Below are positions 23,642-30,274 of a stretch of DNA of 64,000 nucleotides, piece by piece. The notes under the pieces were generated by a model, which saw only the letters and a list, made by a program, of their open reading frames with translations, did no database searches and was not told where the DNA came from. Origin of the DNA: Anaerotignum sp. (GTDB lineage Bacteria; Bacillota; Clostridia; Lachnospirales; Anaerotignaceae); the NCBI GenBank assembly GCA_020024265.1, contig JAHHTW010000002.1:68412-132411 (forward strand). The letters are read 5' to 3'. Numbering within the stretch: the stretch's first letter is position 1; every line of letters starts with the position of its first letter. The position numbers were made by a program, and so were the translations under genes.

Positions 23642-23976
23642 ACCGTATCTTCTCCTTCCTGATCAAACCCCATCATGTTAAAAAACAGGGATTTGTCAAT
23701 CGTTCCATTGACTTCAATAAATGCAGTAACCGCTTCAATCCGTCCGATCAGCAATGCATATTCCTCACCTGCTGTATCCGGCTCACTGTCTACATATCTA
23801 CGCATCTTTTCTCCCTCTTGTGTAGCTTGTCCATTGTAGCTTGTCCATTGTAGCTTGTCATATTTGTTATGGGCTTTTCTGCGGACGATCGCTGCCATAC
23901 GGCGTATTGCTGACAACACAGCAAAAAGCACAACCAATTCTACAATTTGTAAAATGACAATCATTGCTTCTATCAT
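23638..23976 (-). CDS. Small membrane-anchored phage protein with internal 14-bp tandem repeat
   Basis: The 112-residue frame begins at ATG 23976 with GGTGAGG upstream. Residues 4-22 form a membrane helix (AMIVILQIVELVVLFAVLSA), followed by a basic patch. The C-terminal ~60 residues are soluble and acidic. In the middle, three copies of a 14-base unit are read in three different frames, giving YDKLQWTSYNGQATQEG. Loss or gain of one unit would shift the frame, so the N- and C-terminal parts may have been joined by this repeat. Confidence 0.55.
   Translation of the reverse strand: MIEAMIVILQIVELVVLFAVLSAIRRMAAIVRRKAHNKYDKLQWTSYNGQATQEGEKMRRYVDSEPDTAGEEYALLIGRIEAVTAFIEVNGTIDKSLFFNMMGFDQEGEDTV
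23821..23862. repeat. Three tandem copies of a 14-bp unit
   Basis: The unit TGTAGCTTGTCCAT is repeated perfectly twice, with a third copy differing in the last two bases or so (ending CATA). It lies inside the 112-residue membrane protein gene. Fourteen is not a multiple of three, so copy number controls the downstream frame. A related string (TTAGCTTGTCCACA) occurs near 24516-24529. Confidence 0.85.
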
Positions 23977-23981
23977 TTACC

Positions 23982-24173
23982 TCACCCTATCCTTTTGAAC
24001 TTTTTGACTGCATCTATAAAAGAAAAACTTTCTTTGTATGTTCCATAATCACATACCAGAAAATACTTTGTTACTTGGCTGATTACGGCTTTTCTTTTTC
24101 CAATTTTAACCACCGTTCCAACAGATAACCCTTTGTTTCGTACTTTTTGGCGTATTTCTTCCCACGTGTCCAT
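23982..24173 (-). CDS. Small phage protein of unknown function (63 aa)
   Basis: The start is ATG 24173 (MDTWEEIRQKVRNKGLSVGT) with GGGAGGA about 10 bases upstream; an earlier in-frame ATG at 24194 lies before that site. The product has a short helix, then a beta-rich KIGKRKAVISQVTKYFLVCDY and SFIDAVKKFKRIG. It resembles small SH3-like early proteins of clostridial phages by general pattern only. No function can be given. Confidence 0.6.
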   Translation of the reverse strand: MDTWEEIRQKVRNKGLSVGTVVKIGKRKAVISQVTKYFLVCDYGTYKESFSFIDAVKKFKRIG

Positions 24174-24194
24174 ATGTATCAGTTCCTCCCACAC

Positions 24195-24371
24195 TTAGAA
24201 CAAAGGCTTTGATTTTTCCAATATGCGCTTTACATAACGGTAATACTGCAATTTTATTTGCAGATTTCTGATTTCATCATCTGCCGTATTTTTGTGTTTG
24301 GCATATCTGAGGCTTCGTTCCTGATTGCGGATTTCTTTTTCTGTAATAGTCTTTGCCGATTCTAAATTCAT
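24195..24371 (-). CDS. Small helical phage protein (58 aa)
   Basis: ATG 24371 overlaps the zinc-ribbon gene's stop (ATGA) and the frame ends at TAA 24195. It encodes MNLESAKTITEKEIRNQERS followed by a basic helix (LQIKLQYYRYVKRILEKSK). It is probably all alpha, perhaps a coiled-coil dimer. No family is recognised. The GGAGG before the ATG and the coupling to its neighbours support expression. Confidence 0.58.
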   Translation of the reverse strand: MNLESAKTITEKEIRNQERSLRYAKHKNTADDEIRNLQIKLQYYRYVKRILEKSKPLF

Positions 24372-24505
24372 TGTTTTCCTCCTTGTTTTTTTATCCTATA
24401 CGCACAATGTGGGCAGATGTATCCATTTTTGGTATCCTGCATTTTTGCTACATTCCACACCTGCCCACACTTGCTGCAACATATGTACCGAAGTCCTTTT
24501 TTCAT
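24368..24505 (-). CDS. Zinc-ribbon protein (45 aa)
   Basis: ATG 24505 to TGA 24368-24370 encodes a 45-residue protein with two CxxC knuckles, CSKCGQVW and CPHCAYRI, about 20 residues apart, which is a typical zinc ribbon. Small zinc-ribbon proteins are common in phage early regions and may act as transcription accessory or nucleic acid-binding factors. Its function is not known. It is coupled by a 4-base overlap to the next gene. Confidence 0.68.
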   Translation of the reverse strand: MKKGLRYICCSKCGQVWNVAKMQDTKNGYICPHCAYRIKKQGGKQ

Positions 24506-24564
24506 GGCGCCACCTTAGCTTGTCCACACCATAGAGTAACGGCAAAAATGCCGTTCTCTTAGGT

Positions 24565-24777
24565 TTATACTTCTTCTGTTTCTGTAGCTGCCGCTTTTGC
24601 TGCTTCCGCTTCTCTTTTCGCCCGTTCTTCTCTGCGCTGGATTGCCAGCATCTTTTTTTCGTACAAAACCTTTGTAATCTCTGCACGGATGCGAATATCT
24701 TCTTCCGGTGTGCGTGGCAGATGAATAACAGTTACTTTTACCTCGTCTTTTTTTTGGTCTTTTTTTTGATTTTTCAT
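24565..24777 (-). CDS. Small charged phage protein (70 aa)
   Basis: ATG 24777 has an AGAGGTGATC ribosome site. The N-terminus is lysine-rich (MKNQKKDQKKDEVKVTVIHL), the middle has RTPEEDIRIRAEITKVLYEK, and the C-terminus is an Ala/Glu/Arg helix. It looks like a helical, nucleic-acid- or protein-binding accessory factor. No family is recognised. Confidence 0.55.
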   Translation of the reverse strand: MKNQKKDQKKDEVKVTVIHLPRTPEEDIRIRAEITKVLYEKKMLAIQRREERAKREAEAAKAAATETEEV

Positions 24778-24832
24778 ACGATCACCTCTAGTCCAATTTA
24801 TGAAAGTTTCAGTTTGTCCTATGCTTCCACTC

Positions 24833-25135
24833 CTATTCTTGTTTTACTAACTTCAAAAGTTTGTCTACTTGATCTTTGACTTCTTCAAATTCTCGCATGA
24901 AGTTCGGATTTACTTTTATTCCAATTTCGTCTAATGTCTCCGTATTTGCACCCATGTCTTTTGCAATCCGCATGATTCTTTCAAATCTATACTTCTGTAT
25001 TTTCATGTACGCTTTTAAAAGTAAGCATGGAATCAGGAAGCGAATGGGATACTTTCTTTTACATACCCCTTTCATACAGATGTCACATAACTCTATTGTT
25101 TCGTTGATCACAGAGTAACCATCACTCAATTTCAC
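24833..25135 (-). CDS. Phage protein of unknown function (100 aa)
   Basis: It overlaps the antirepressor gene by 4 bases (ATGA), so it is probably translated together with it. The N-terminal part has three cysteines (ELCDICMKGVCKRKYPIRFL) and a hydrophobic segment (FLIPCLLLKAYM). The C-terminal half is an amphipathic helix ending in DKLLKLVKQE. The function is unknown; the coupling suggests a partner or modulator of the antirepressor. Confidence 0.58.
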   Translation of the reverse strand: MKLSDGYSVINETIELCDICMKGVCKRKYPIRFLIPCLLLKAYMKIQKYRFERIMRIAKDMGANTETLDEIGIKVNPNFMREFEEVKDQVDKLLKLVKQE

Positions 25136-25947
25136 CCAATGATGCTCCTTTCTTTCTGTTGTTCAATAACAGGAAAATATACTAATTTTTTCAGAAAGTC
25201 GTATATAAACAGCCTACCTTTTTGCGTCCAATAAGTATGTGTTTTGGTATGTACAATACTGTCCTTATCTACAAAAGATTGTGTTTTTGTAGATGTATAA
25301 CCCTGCTCTGCATATTTGCTATACAAAAACCATATGCCACGCTGTTTGAACTGGATTTTGTTATCAGACAGTATCTTGTTCAACCATTTAGCACTCTTGC
25401 CATAGTCTTTTGCAATTTCCGTTGCTGAGAGTAAATCAGAGCATTGCAGAACCAAATCATAGTAAGTTGCTTTGGGATTCATTTCTGCAATTTGCTGTTG
25501 CTGTACTGCATTTGTGGTTTTCAGTGTTTCGATCTCTTTGTTTCTGTTTTCCAAGGTTCTCTGTGCTACCTGCAGGGCTTTCACCATCAGTTCTGCATCA
25601 GACATTTTTTCTTGTCCTACGATATAACCACCATGTTTGCGAATAGACGGAAGGACTTCCGATGTTACCCAATGTTTGAATTTCTTTGCTGTTGGCAATT
25701 TGCTGGATAAAACAAGGCTGTAAAGTCCAGACTCATTGATAAGCCAACCGCCCCTTTGTCCTAAACTCAATAACGTTTTGTTATTGAGTTTGTCCTCTGT
25801 GTCAACATGGTCTTTCAAAGCCTTACTAGTATTTGTATACCCTAAAATTTCCGCTACATCATTTCCAACAAAATACGGCTCATCATTGACCAGAACAGTT
25901 CGAACTTGCCCAAACTCTGTATTTTCAAAAATTTTTATTTGATTCAT
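25132..25947 (-). CDS. Phage antirepressor (BRO-N and KilA-C/ANT domains)
   Basis: The protein has 271 residues, with AAAAGGAGAG before ATG 25947. Residues ~5-105 are a BRO-N domain (FENTEFGQVRTVLVNDEPYF, then VGNDVAEILGYTNTSKAL). A coiled linker with NAVQQQQI follows. The C-terminal ~110 residues are a KilA-C/ANT domain (LLSATEIAKDYGKSAKWLNK). Such proteins counteract the lysogenic repressor. A damaged relative that keeps the same linker lies at 31.2-31.6 kb. Confidence 0.9.
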   Translation of the reverse strand: MNQIKIFENTEFGQVRTVLVNDEPYFVGNDVAEILGYTNTSKALKDHVDTEDKLNNKTLLSLGQRGGWLINESGLYSLVLSSKLPTAKKFKHWVTSEVLPSIRKHGGYIVGQEKMSDAELMVKALQVAQRTLENRNKEIETLKTTNAVQQQQIAEMNPKATYYDLVLQCSDLLSATEIAKDYGKSAKWLNKILSDNKIQFKQRGIWFLYSKYAEQGYTSTKTQSFVDKDSIVHTKTHTYWTQKGRLFIYDFLKKLVYFPVIEQQKERSIIG

Positions 25948-25967
25948 ATATATCTCTCCTTTTCGTA

Positions 25968-25996
25968 TTTACCCCCTTATCTTTTTACGATAAAAT
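25968..25996 (+). promoter_or_regulatory. Possible promoter for the 57-aa rightward gene
   Basis: TTTACC (25968-25973) and TAAAAT (25991-25996) are spaced 17 bases apart, just upstream of a strong ribosome site. The -35 box is weak. The site lies in the short divergent region shared with the leftward antirepressor gene. Confidence 0.45.
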
Positions 25997-26019
25997 ACAA
26001 TCGAAAGGAGGTGATTGAC

Positions 26020-26193
26020 ATGGGAACAACAAATTATGAAAACATAGCACTTTTGCATCTTATGAACCAAGATACAAAAGCGTTATCGTTAGAAGAACTA
26101 TATGTCCTTTATTGTGACACCATAGAGCAGGTAAAAGAAACTGCCAAAGCGTACCATAAGAAAAATGGTGAACATACATATAGTTTTGAATAA
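26020..26193 (+). CDS. Small rightward phage protein (57 aa)
   Basis: ATG 26020 stands behind a near-perfect Shine-Dalgarno (AAAGGAGGTGA), and a terminator follows the stop, so it forms a complete one-gene unit. It encodes MGTTNYENIALLHLMNQDTK, then SLEELYVLYCDTIEQVKETA and a polar end. It is helical and weakly acidic. No family is recognised. Divergent placement against the antirepressor suggests a regulatory role, unproven. Confidence 0.65.
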   Translation: MGTTNYENIALLHLMNQDTKALSLEELYVLYCDTIEQVKETAKAYHKKNGEHTYSFE

Positions 26194-26215
26194 CGTATCA
26201 TTCACAAATTTACTT

Positions 26216-26255
26216 CGTCAGTAGTGCCAGCTACTGGCGGAGTATTTTTTATTTT
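26216..26255 (+). terminator. Intrinsic terminator after the 57-aa gene
   Basis: CGTCAGTA (26216-26223) pairs with TACTGGCG (26232-26239), including one G-T pair, and is followed by GAGTATTTTTTATTTTT. It overlaps the 3' end of the leftward 96-residue gene that faces it. Confidence 0.7.
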
Positions 26256-26539
26256 TCCAACTTGCCTTTCAAATGCACAGTGACACGATAGAGTGTATAG
26301 AAAACACAACCACCAATTGCCATAACCAATACAGCAAACCTGCCCTTCACTTTCAACAGTTCACGATAAATGGACAACATGCTTTGCGATACTTCTGAAA
26401 CTCTGTCTGTCACAGAACCACCATAGGAATACATTGCCAACAGTTCCAACTGCCTACGCAGTATTTTTTCATTGCTTGATTTTTTAACATTTTGTTGCCG
26501 TTCTTCTGGATTTTGTTGTTTGATTTTTTGTTTTTCCAT
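26249..26539 (-). CDS. Small membrane protein of unknown function (96 aa)
   Basis: ATG 26539 has AAGAAAGGAAC upstream. The first ~30 residues are polar and Gln/Lys-rich (MEKQKIKQQNPEERQQNVKK), then comes a helical region and one membrane segment near residues 66-84 (RFAVLVMAIGGCVFYTLYRV) followed by a basic tail. It lies between the antirepressor unit and the Cro-like gene, in the leftward early direction. No function can be assigned. Confidence 0.55.
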   Translation of the reverse strand: MEKQKIKQQNPEERQQNVKKSSNEKILRRQLELLAMYSYGGSVTDRVSEVSQSMLSIYRELLKVKGRFAVLVMAIGGCVFYTLYRVTVHLKGKLEK

Positions 26540-26641
26540 TGTTATGTTCCTTTCTTGTATTGACTTTTTTTATCTTCTCTCTTATCCCATTTTATTTCGA
26601 TTTTTTTCATCCCCTTTTTTGTTAATTAGTATCTTTTTAAG

Positions 26642-26842
26642 TTACTCACTTGCAAAAAAAATTTTCATAGGTTCTTCTATTGCTAAATTATCTATCATTA
26701 TTTGAATTTCATCACTTCCAAAAACTCCATTTTTCATTTTTCCATAGAAAGTTTTAGGTGTAACACCAATCATTTTAGCAACTTCACTTTGTGAAAATCC
26801 CTTTTCAGCAATAACACCTCTTAGTTTATCAACTTTTATCAT
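26642..26842 (-). CDS. Cro-like helix-turn-helix protein (66 aa)
   Basis: The start is ATG 26842 (MIKVDKLRGVIAEKGFSQSE), chosen for the AAAGGGTGGTGA site; a longer frame starts upstream in the operator. The HTH is GFSQSEVAKMIGVTPKTFYG. It faces the LexA-type repressor gene across three operator-like repeats, the classic Cro position. It would favour lytic growth by repressing the repressor promoter (inference from layout). Confidence 0.82.
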   Translation of the reverse strand: MIKVDKLRGVIAEKGFSQSEVAKMIGVTPKTFYGKMKNGVFGSDEIQIMIDNLAIEEPMKIFFASE

Positions 26843-26859
26843 ACTATCACCACCCTTTC

Positions 26860-26958
26860 TGTAACTTGTAAAGTTATTCATGTCAATTACATGATATCAC
26901 ATTTTTGTAACTTGTCAAGATATTTTGAGTTGATTTTGTAACTTTTTTGTGTTAATAT
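26860..26958. promoter_or_regulatory. Divergent lysis/lysogeny control region with three operator-like repeats
   Basis: Three related sites share TGTAACTT: O1 at 26860-26877 (TGTAACTTGTAAAGTTAT, an imperfect inverted repeat), O2 at 26906-26923 (TGTAACTTGTCAAGATAT) and O3 at 26937-26955 (starts TGTAACTTTTTTG). A rightward promoter TTGATT-17-TAATAT (26930-26958) has O3 in its spacer. A leftward promoter TTGACA-16-TATCAT (26918 down to 26891) has O2 over its -35 box. O1 lies between the leftward promoter and the Cro-like gene. Confidence 0.78.
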
Positions 26959-26986
26959 TGAGTCAAAACTTAAAAGAGGTGATTAA

Positions 26987-27832
26987 ATGACCAAAGGTGA
27001 AAGAATTAAAGAAATTCGTTTCAATTTAGGGATGAGTCAGACTGATTTTGCTGATAAAATTGGCGTTTCAAAACAGACATTATATAAATACGAAAATGAT
27101 ATCATCACAAATATTCCGTCTGACAAAATAGAAAATATAGCTAAATTAGGTAATATTCTTCCATCATATATTATGGGTTGGGAAGATGAACCACAGACCT
27201 CACTACAAAATGATATGGGTAAAAGAATACGAGAACTAAGATCCAAAAATAATATGACATTGGAAGAGGTTGCAAATGGTGTTGGTGTTGGGAAAAGTAC
27301 AGTTCGCAAATGGGAAACTGGAATAATTGCAAATATGCGTCGAGACAAAATTGCAGCCCTCGCAAAAACACTACACACTACACCAGCATATTTAATGGGC
27401 TGGGAAGATGAACCACAGACCCCACCACATGCTGATCTCAAACCTGCTACCAAACGCAGATACAAATATCTTGGAGAGATTGCTTGCGGTGAACCGATTT
27501 TTGCAAACGAAGAATACGAAACATATATAGACTTGGATACAGACATCAAAGCGGATTTTGTCCTAAAGGCAAAAGGGGACAGTATGATCAATGCACGCAT
27601 TTTCGATGGCGATATTGTATTTATTCATGAGCAGCCTGATGTAAACGATGGTGAAATTGCAGCAGTCATTATTGATGATGAAGCAACATTAAAACGTGTC
27701 TACAAATACGAGGATCACATTTCATTAAATGCAGAAAACCCCATCTATAAACCGATTCAGGTACGGTATAATGATGGAAAAAATATCAGAATTATCGGTC
27801 GTGCAATCGCCGCTACTATTCAGTTGAAATAA
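26987..27832 (+). CDS. LexA/CI-type repressor with two tandem HTH domains
   Basis: The 281-residue protein has HTH_XRE domains at residues ~4-62 (GMSQTDFADKIGVSKQTLYK) and ~77-135 (NMTLEEVANGVGVGKSTVRK). Each is followed by the same linker, YIMGWEDEPQT or YLMGWEDEPQT, so an internal duplication is likely. Residues ~160-281 are an S24 peptidase domain with Ser 199 (AKGDSM) and Lys 236 (ATLKRVYK). A Cys-Gly at 167-168 sits where the Ala-Gly self-cleavage site normally lies. It should keep the prophage silent and be inactivated by RecA-dependent self-cleavage. ATG 26987 follows AAAAGAGGTG. Confidence 0.92.
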   Translation: MTKGERIKEIRFNLGMSQTDFADKIGVSKQTLYKYENDIITNIPSDKIENIAKLGNILPSYIMGWEDEPQTSLQNDMGKRIRELRSKNNMTLEEVANGVGVGKSTVRKWETGIIANMRRDKIAALAKTLHTTPAYLMGWEDEPQTPPHADLKPATKRRYKYLGEIACGEPIFANEEYETYIDLDTDIKADFVLKAKGDSMINARIFDGDIVFIHEQPDVNDGEIAAVIIDDEATLKRVYKYEDHISLNAENPIYKPIQVRYNDGKNIRIIGRAIAATIQLK

Positions 27833-27868
27833 TATAGACGATTATTAAAATATATCATATATTCTCTC

Positions 27869-27898
27869 TTGTGAAATTACCATTTCTTATTATATAAT
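27869..27898 (+). promoter_or_regulatory. Promoter for the secreted copper-amine-oxidase-N protein
   Basis: TTGTGA (27869-27874) and TATAAT (27893-27898) are separated by 18 bases, about 46 bases upstream of the ATG at 27945. The presence of a separate promoter would let this cargo gene be expressed in the lysogen. Confidence 0.55.
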
Positions 27899-27944
27899 GA
27901 TTGAAACAAATCAAACCAAAAGAAGTATAAGGGGGGTAATTAAA

Positions 27945-28676
27945 ATGAAAAAATTTTATGCATTTCTACTTAGTTCTATTTTACTTTTACACAGTCAAGT
28001 TGTTTTTGCAGGAAACCAATCGATTCCTATTTTGATCAATGGAAAATCAGTTCCATTTACAGCAAGCACTGGCTTTCCCTATGTAGATGAAAATTTAAGA
28101 ACAATGGTTCCGTTACGTACTACTATGGAAGCAGCTGGCTGCTCTGTTGGTTATGATGTTAATAAAGACGTTGCAATTGTTATTTCTGCATATGATCGTG
28201 TTGAAATACCTATTGGAACCGACTATATTTATAACAATAATACAAAATTGCAAAATGATACATTTGCAGTTATAAATAATGGAAGAACCTATCTACCTAT
28301 CCGAATTGTTCTAGAATCTATGGGATATACTGTTGAATGGGACAATAAAACAAAAACAGTCAATGCTCATAATTTTACTTTCCCTACCAAACCAGTTCCT
28401 TATCATACCTCTAGTCTGCAGACATTAACACAAAATCTGCTAAATGGAGATGTTATATATGTAGAAGGACAGTATTATGCTACACCAGAATATGCAAATT
28501 TACTTGCCAACTCCACCGTTTATTATCTGAGCGATGACTTGAATATAGCAATCTATCCAGCAGTAGATCGTTTCGCTTTAAGTAATATGTCTATCGATTC
28601 TACATCAATAGAACCTATAGAAGAAGATGCACAATCTTATAATGATATTGATGGAATTGTTAATGTAATAGATTGA
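27945..28676 (+). CDS. Secreted protein with copper amine oxidase N-terminal-like domain
   Basis: The start is ATG 27945 behind AAGGGGGG. The first ~24 residues are a signal peptide (MKKFYAFLLSSILLLHSQVV, cleavage after VFA). Residues ~30-130 are a copper_amine_oxidN1-like module (IPILINGKSVPF, then RTMVPLRTTMEAAGCSVGYD and TYLPIRIVLESMGYTVEWD), a domain common in clostridial cell-surface proteins and not an oxidase by itself. The last ~110 residues are unknown and end in an acidic tail. It sits in the lysogeny-expressed part of the prophage, so it may alter the host surface (inference). Confidence 0.78.
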   Translation: MKKFYAFLLSSILLLHSQVVFAGNQSIPILINGKSVPFTASTGFPYVDENLRTMVPLRTTMEAAGCSVGYDVNKDVAIVISAYDRVEIPIGTDYIYNNNTKLQNDTFAVINNGRTYLPIRIVLESMGYTVEWDNKTKTVNAHNFTFPTKPVPYHTSSLQTLTQNLLNGDVIYVEGQYYATPEYANLLANSTVYYLSDDLNIAIYPAVDRFALSNMSIDSTSIEPIEEDAQSYNDIDGIVNVID

Positions 28677-28807
28677 CGAATAATATGATTTTTTAGAGAT
28701 CCTCAAAAACACAGAAAAGCACTCATTTTCTATGATTTTGGATTTTCTGGGTTAGATAAATTCTAAAATGAAATTTCAAATGTATGCAAACAGACAGAGG
28801 AATGTAT

Positions 28808-29191
28808 ATGGATACACCAATGGGACACTCTACAATAGGCGAAATGCTTCCTTATTTTATTTTGCTTGGAGTTTTATTCGTTTTATTTCTTATTTGTTTT
28901 CGAATATTCAAGATTACATCAAAATTAAAACGAGAACAAGCAGTATCAAGCGTTGGTGGTGCGATTGCTGGTGGTGTAATGTTTGGTCCTTTGGGTGCTA
29001 TCATCGGTGGTAGAGCAAAAAATAAAAAAGTAAAAACTGTCACAAGGTATTTCATAATTACCTACATAAATGATCAGGAAGAAATCAAGTATATTGGATT
29101 TGATATACAAAATAATATTATGCCTGCTTGTAAACTTATTGAAGAATGTCAGCAATTCAATATCAATTCTAGTGTCCAAATTGAACTTTAA
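28808..29191 (+). CDS. Glycine-zipper membrane protein of unknown function
   Basis: The start is taken as ATG 28808 (MDTPMGHSTIGEMLPYFILL), 7 bases after GAGG; another in-frame ATG lies at 28802. A membrane helix spans residues ~12-35. A glycine-rich segment (VGGAIAGGVMFGPLGAIIGG, ~50-69) is a typical glycine zipper, as in pore-forming or membrane-inserting proteins. The C-terminal ~55 residues are soluble and beta-rich. No family is firmly recognised. It lies among cargo genes before the first Fic gene. Confidence 0.62.
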   Translation: MDTPMGHSTIGEMLPYFILLGVLFVLFLICFRIFKITSKLKREQAVSSVGGAIAGGVMFGPLGAIIGGRAKNKKVKTVTRYFIITYINDQEEIKYIGFDIQNNIMPACKLIEECQQFNINSSVQIEL

Positions 29192-29325
29192 TAAATCATA
29201 CTAAGGTAGGCATCTTGTCTGCCTTTTGTCATATATTGTATTGCTTATACATGGAAACAATAATCAATAATGTTTTTGACCCTTTATCCTTTGCAAAACA
29301 GAGTACCAATGAAAGAAGGAATTTT

Positions 29326-30060
29326 ATGGATTTTACAAAAATAGATACTTTAGTTGACCAGCTTCGCTCTATGCGTCCATTAAACCAAACTGAGTTACAT
29401 CGACTGCATGAAGAATTCATGATAGAAAACACATACAACTCCAATGCCATCGAAGGCAACACATTAACATTACAAGAAACCGCCTTGATCTTACAAAACG
29501 GTATCACCATCGCAGAGAAGCCCCTTCGGGATCATCTGGAAGCCATCGGACACAAAGACGCATTTTTCTATATGATGGAGATTGCAGACCGTAAAGAGCC
29601 GCTGACAGAGCGTATTATAAAGGATATACATGCATTGGTGCTGATGAATGATGCCGCAAACCGTGGCGTATATCGCCGCCTTCCTGTTCGTATCATGGGT
29701 GCTACCCATACGCCACCACAGCCATATATGGTACCGGTAGAAATGGAAAGACTGATGGTGCAATACAAAGAAATGAAACAAGAAAAACATATCTTGGAAG
29801 CCATTGGCATATTCCATTTACAATTTGAAGGGATTCACCCCTTTATCGACGGCAACGGCAGAACAGGACGCTTGCTCTTAAATTTGGAGTTGATAAAAGC
29901 AGGTATGCTGCCCATCAACATCAAATTCACAGACCGTCGTAAATACTATGTCTGTTTTGAAGAGTATTATCAGAATGGCAATGCGAATGCCATGATACAG
30001 ATGATCGCAGAATATGAAGCAGAAGCGTTGGAACATCGCATTGCTATGTTAAGTATGTGA
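29326..30060 (+). CDS. Fic-domain protein, copy 1 (class II, with inhibitory helix)
   Basis: The 244-residue protein starts at ATG 29326 behind GAAAGAAGGA. The N-terminal inhibitory motif SNAIEG (Ser 39, Glu 43, Gly 44) matches the S/TxxxE(G/N) helix of self-inhibited Fic enzymes. The catalytic motif HPFIDGNGRTGR (His 171) is intact. Fic enzymes transfer AMP or related groups to protein hydroxyls. From base 29491 the gene is identical, save one base, to the copy at 33.6-34.3 kb; the first 165 bases differ clearly. Base composition of the shared part is richer in G+C than the flanks. Confidence 0.93.
   Translation: MDFTKIDTLVDQLRSMRPLNQTELHRLHEEFMIENTYNSNAIEGNTLTLQETALILQNGITIAEKPLRDHLEAIGHKDAFFYMMEIADRKEPLTERIIKDIHALVLMNDAANRGVYRRLPVRIMGATHTPPQPYMVPVEMERLMVQYKEMKQEKHILEAIGIFHLQFEGIHPFIDGNGRTGRLLLNLELIKAGMLPINIKFTDRRKYYVCFEEYYQNGNANAMIQMIAEYEAEALEHRIAMLSM
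29491..30056 (+). repeat. 566-bp direct repeat, copy 1 (inside Fic gene 1)
   Basis: Aligned at an offset of 4282 bases with 33773-34338, the two stretches differ by one base (C at 30006, T at 34288). The sharp left boundary inside both coding regions, with diverged sequence upstream, is what gene conversion or a partial duplication leaves. Homologous recombination between the copies would delete 4.28 kb of cargo. Confidence 0.93.
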
Positions 30061-30113
30061 CATACTCCCACCACCTATGCTTTGCATAGAGGCGGGGGCT
30101 TCTCGTTCAAGTA
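30061..30113. mobile_element. Possible remnant of an IS200/IS605-type right end
   Basis: Immediately after the stop of Fic copy 1 lies CTCCCACCACCTATG, a short loop, then CATAGAGGCGGGGGCTTCTC followed by GTTCAAG. A GC-rich imperfect hairpin followed by GGGGGCTTCTCGTTCAAG resembles right ends of IS200/IS605 elements and the 3' end of their omega RNAs, as I recall them. No tnpA or tnpB is present. A plain transcription hairpin is the alternative. Confidence 0.35.
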
Positions 30114-30274
30114 CACTATTATAAAAACCTAGATGCAAAAAAGGCAGTATTGAATGAACTGCTTTTATTTTTTTGTCAAAAAAATAATATTTTTGTAGAT
30201 TTTTCCAATTTTTATGTTATGATAAAAATACGTCACCAATTGAAAAGTTAAGACATAAGAAAGGGGTTTTCAAA

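Noticed and set aside
27037..27600. Minus-strand 187-codon frame opposite the repressor gene.
   Set aside because: It is a shadow of the repressor. It has no ribosome site and low-complexity hydrophobic composition.
29568..29817. Identical minus-strand frames inside both Fic genes.
   Set aside because: They are identical only because the underlying DNA is repeated. There are no ribosome sites, and the plus-strand Fic frames explain the region.
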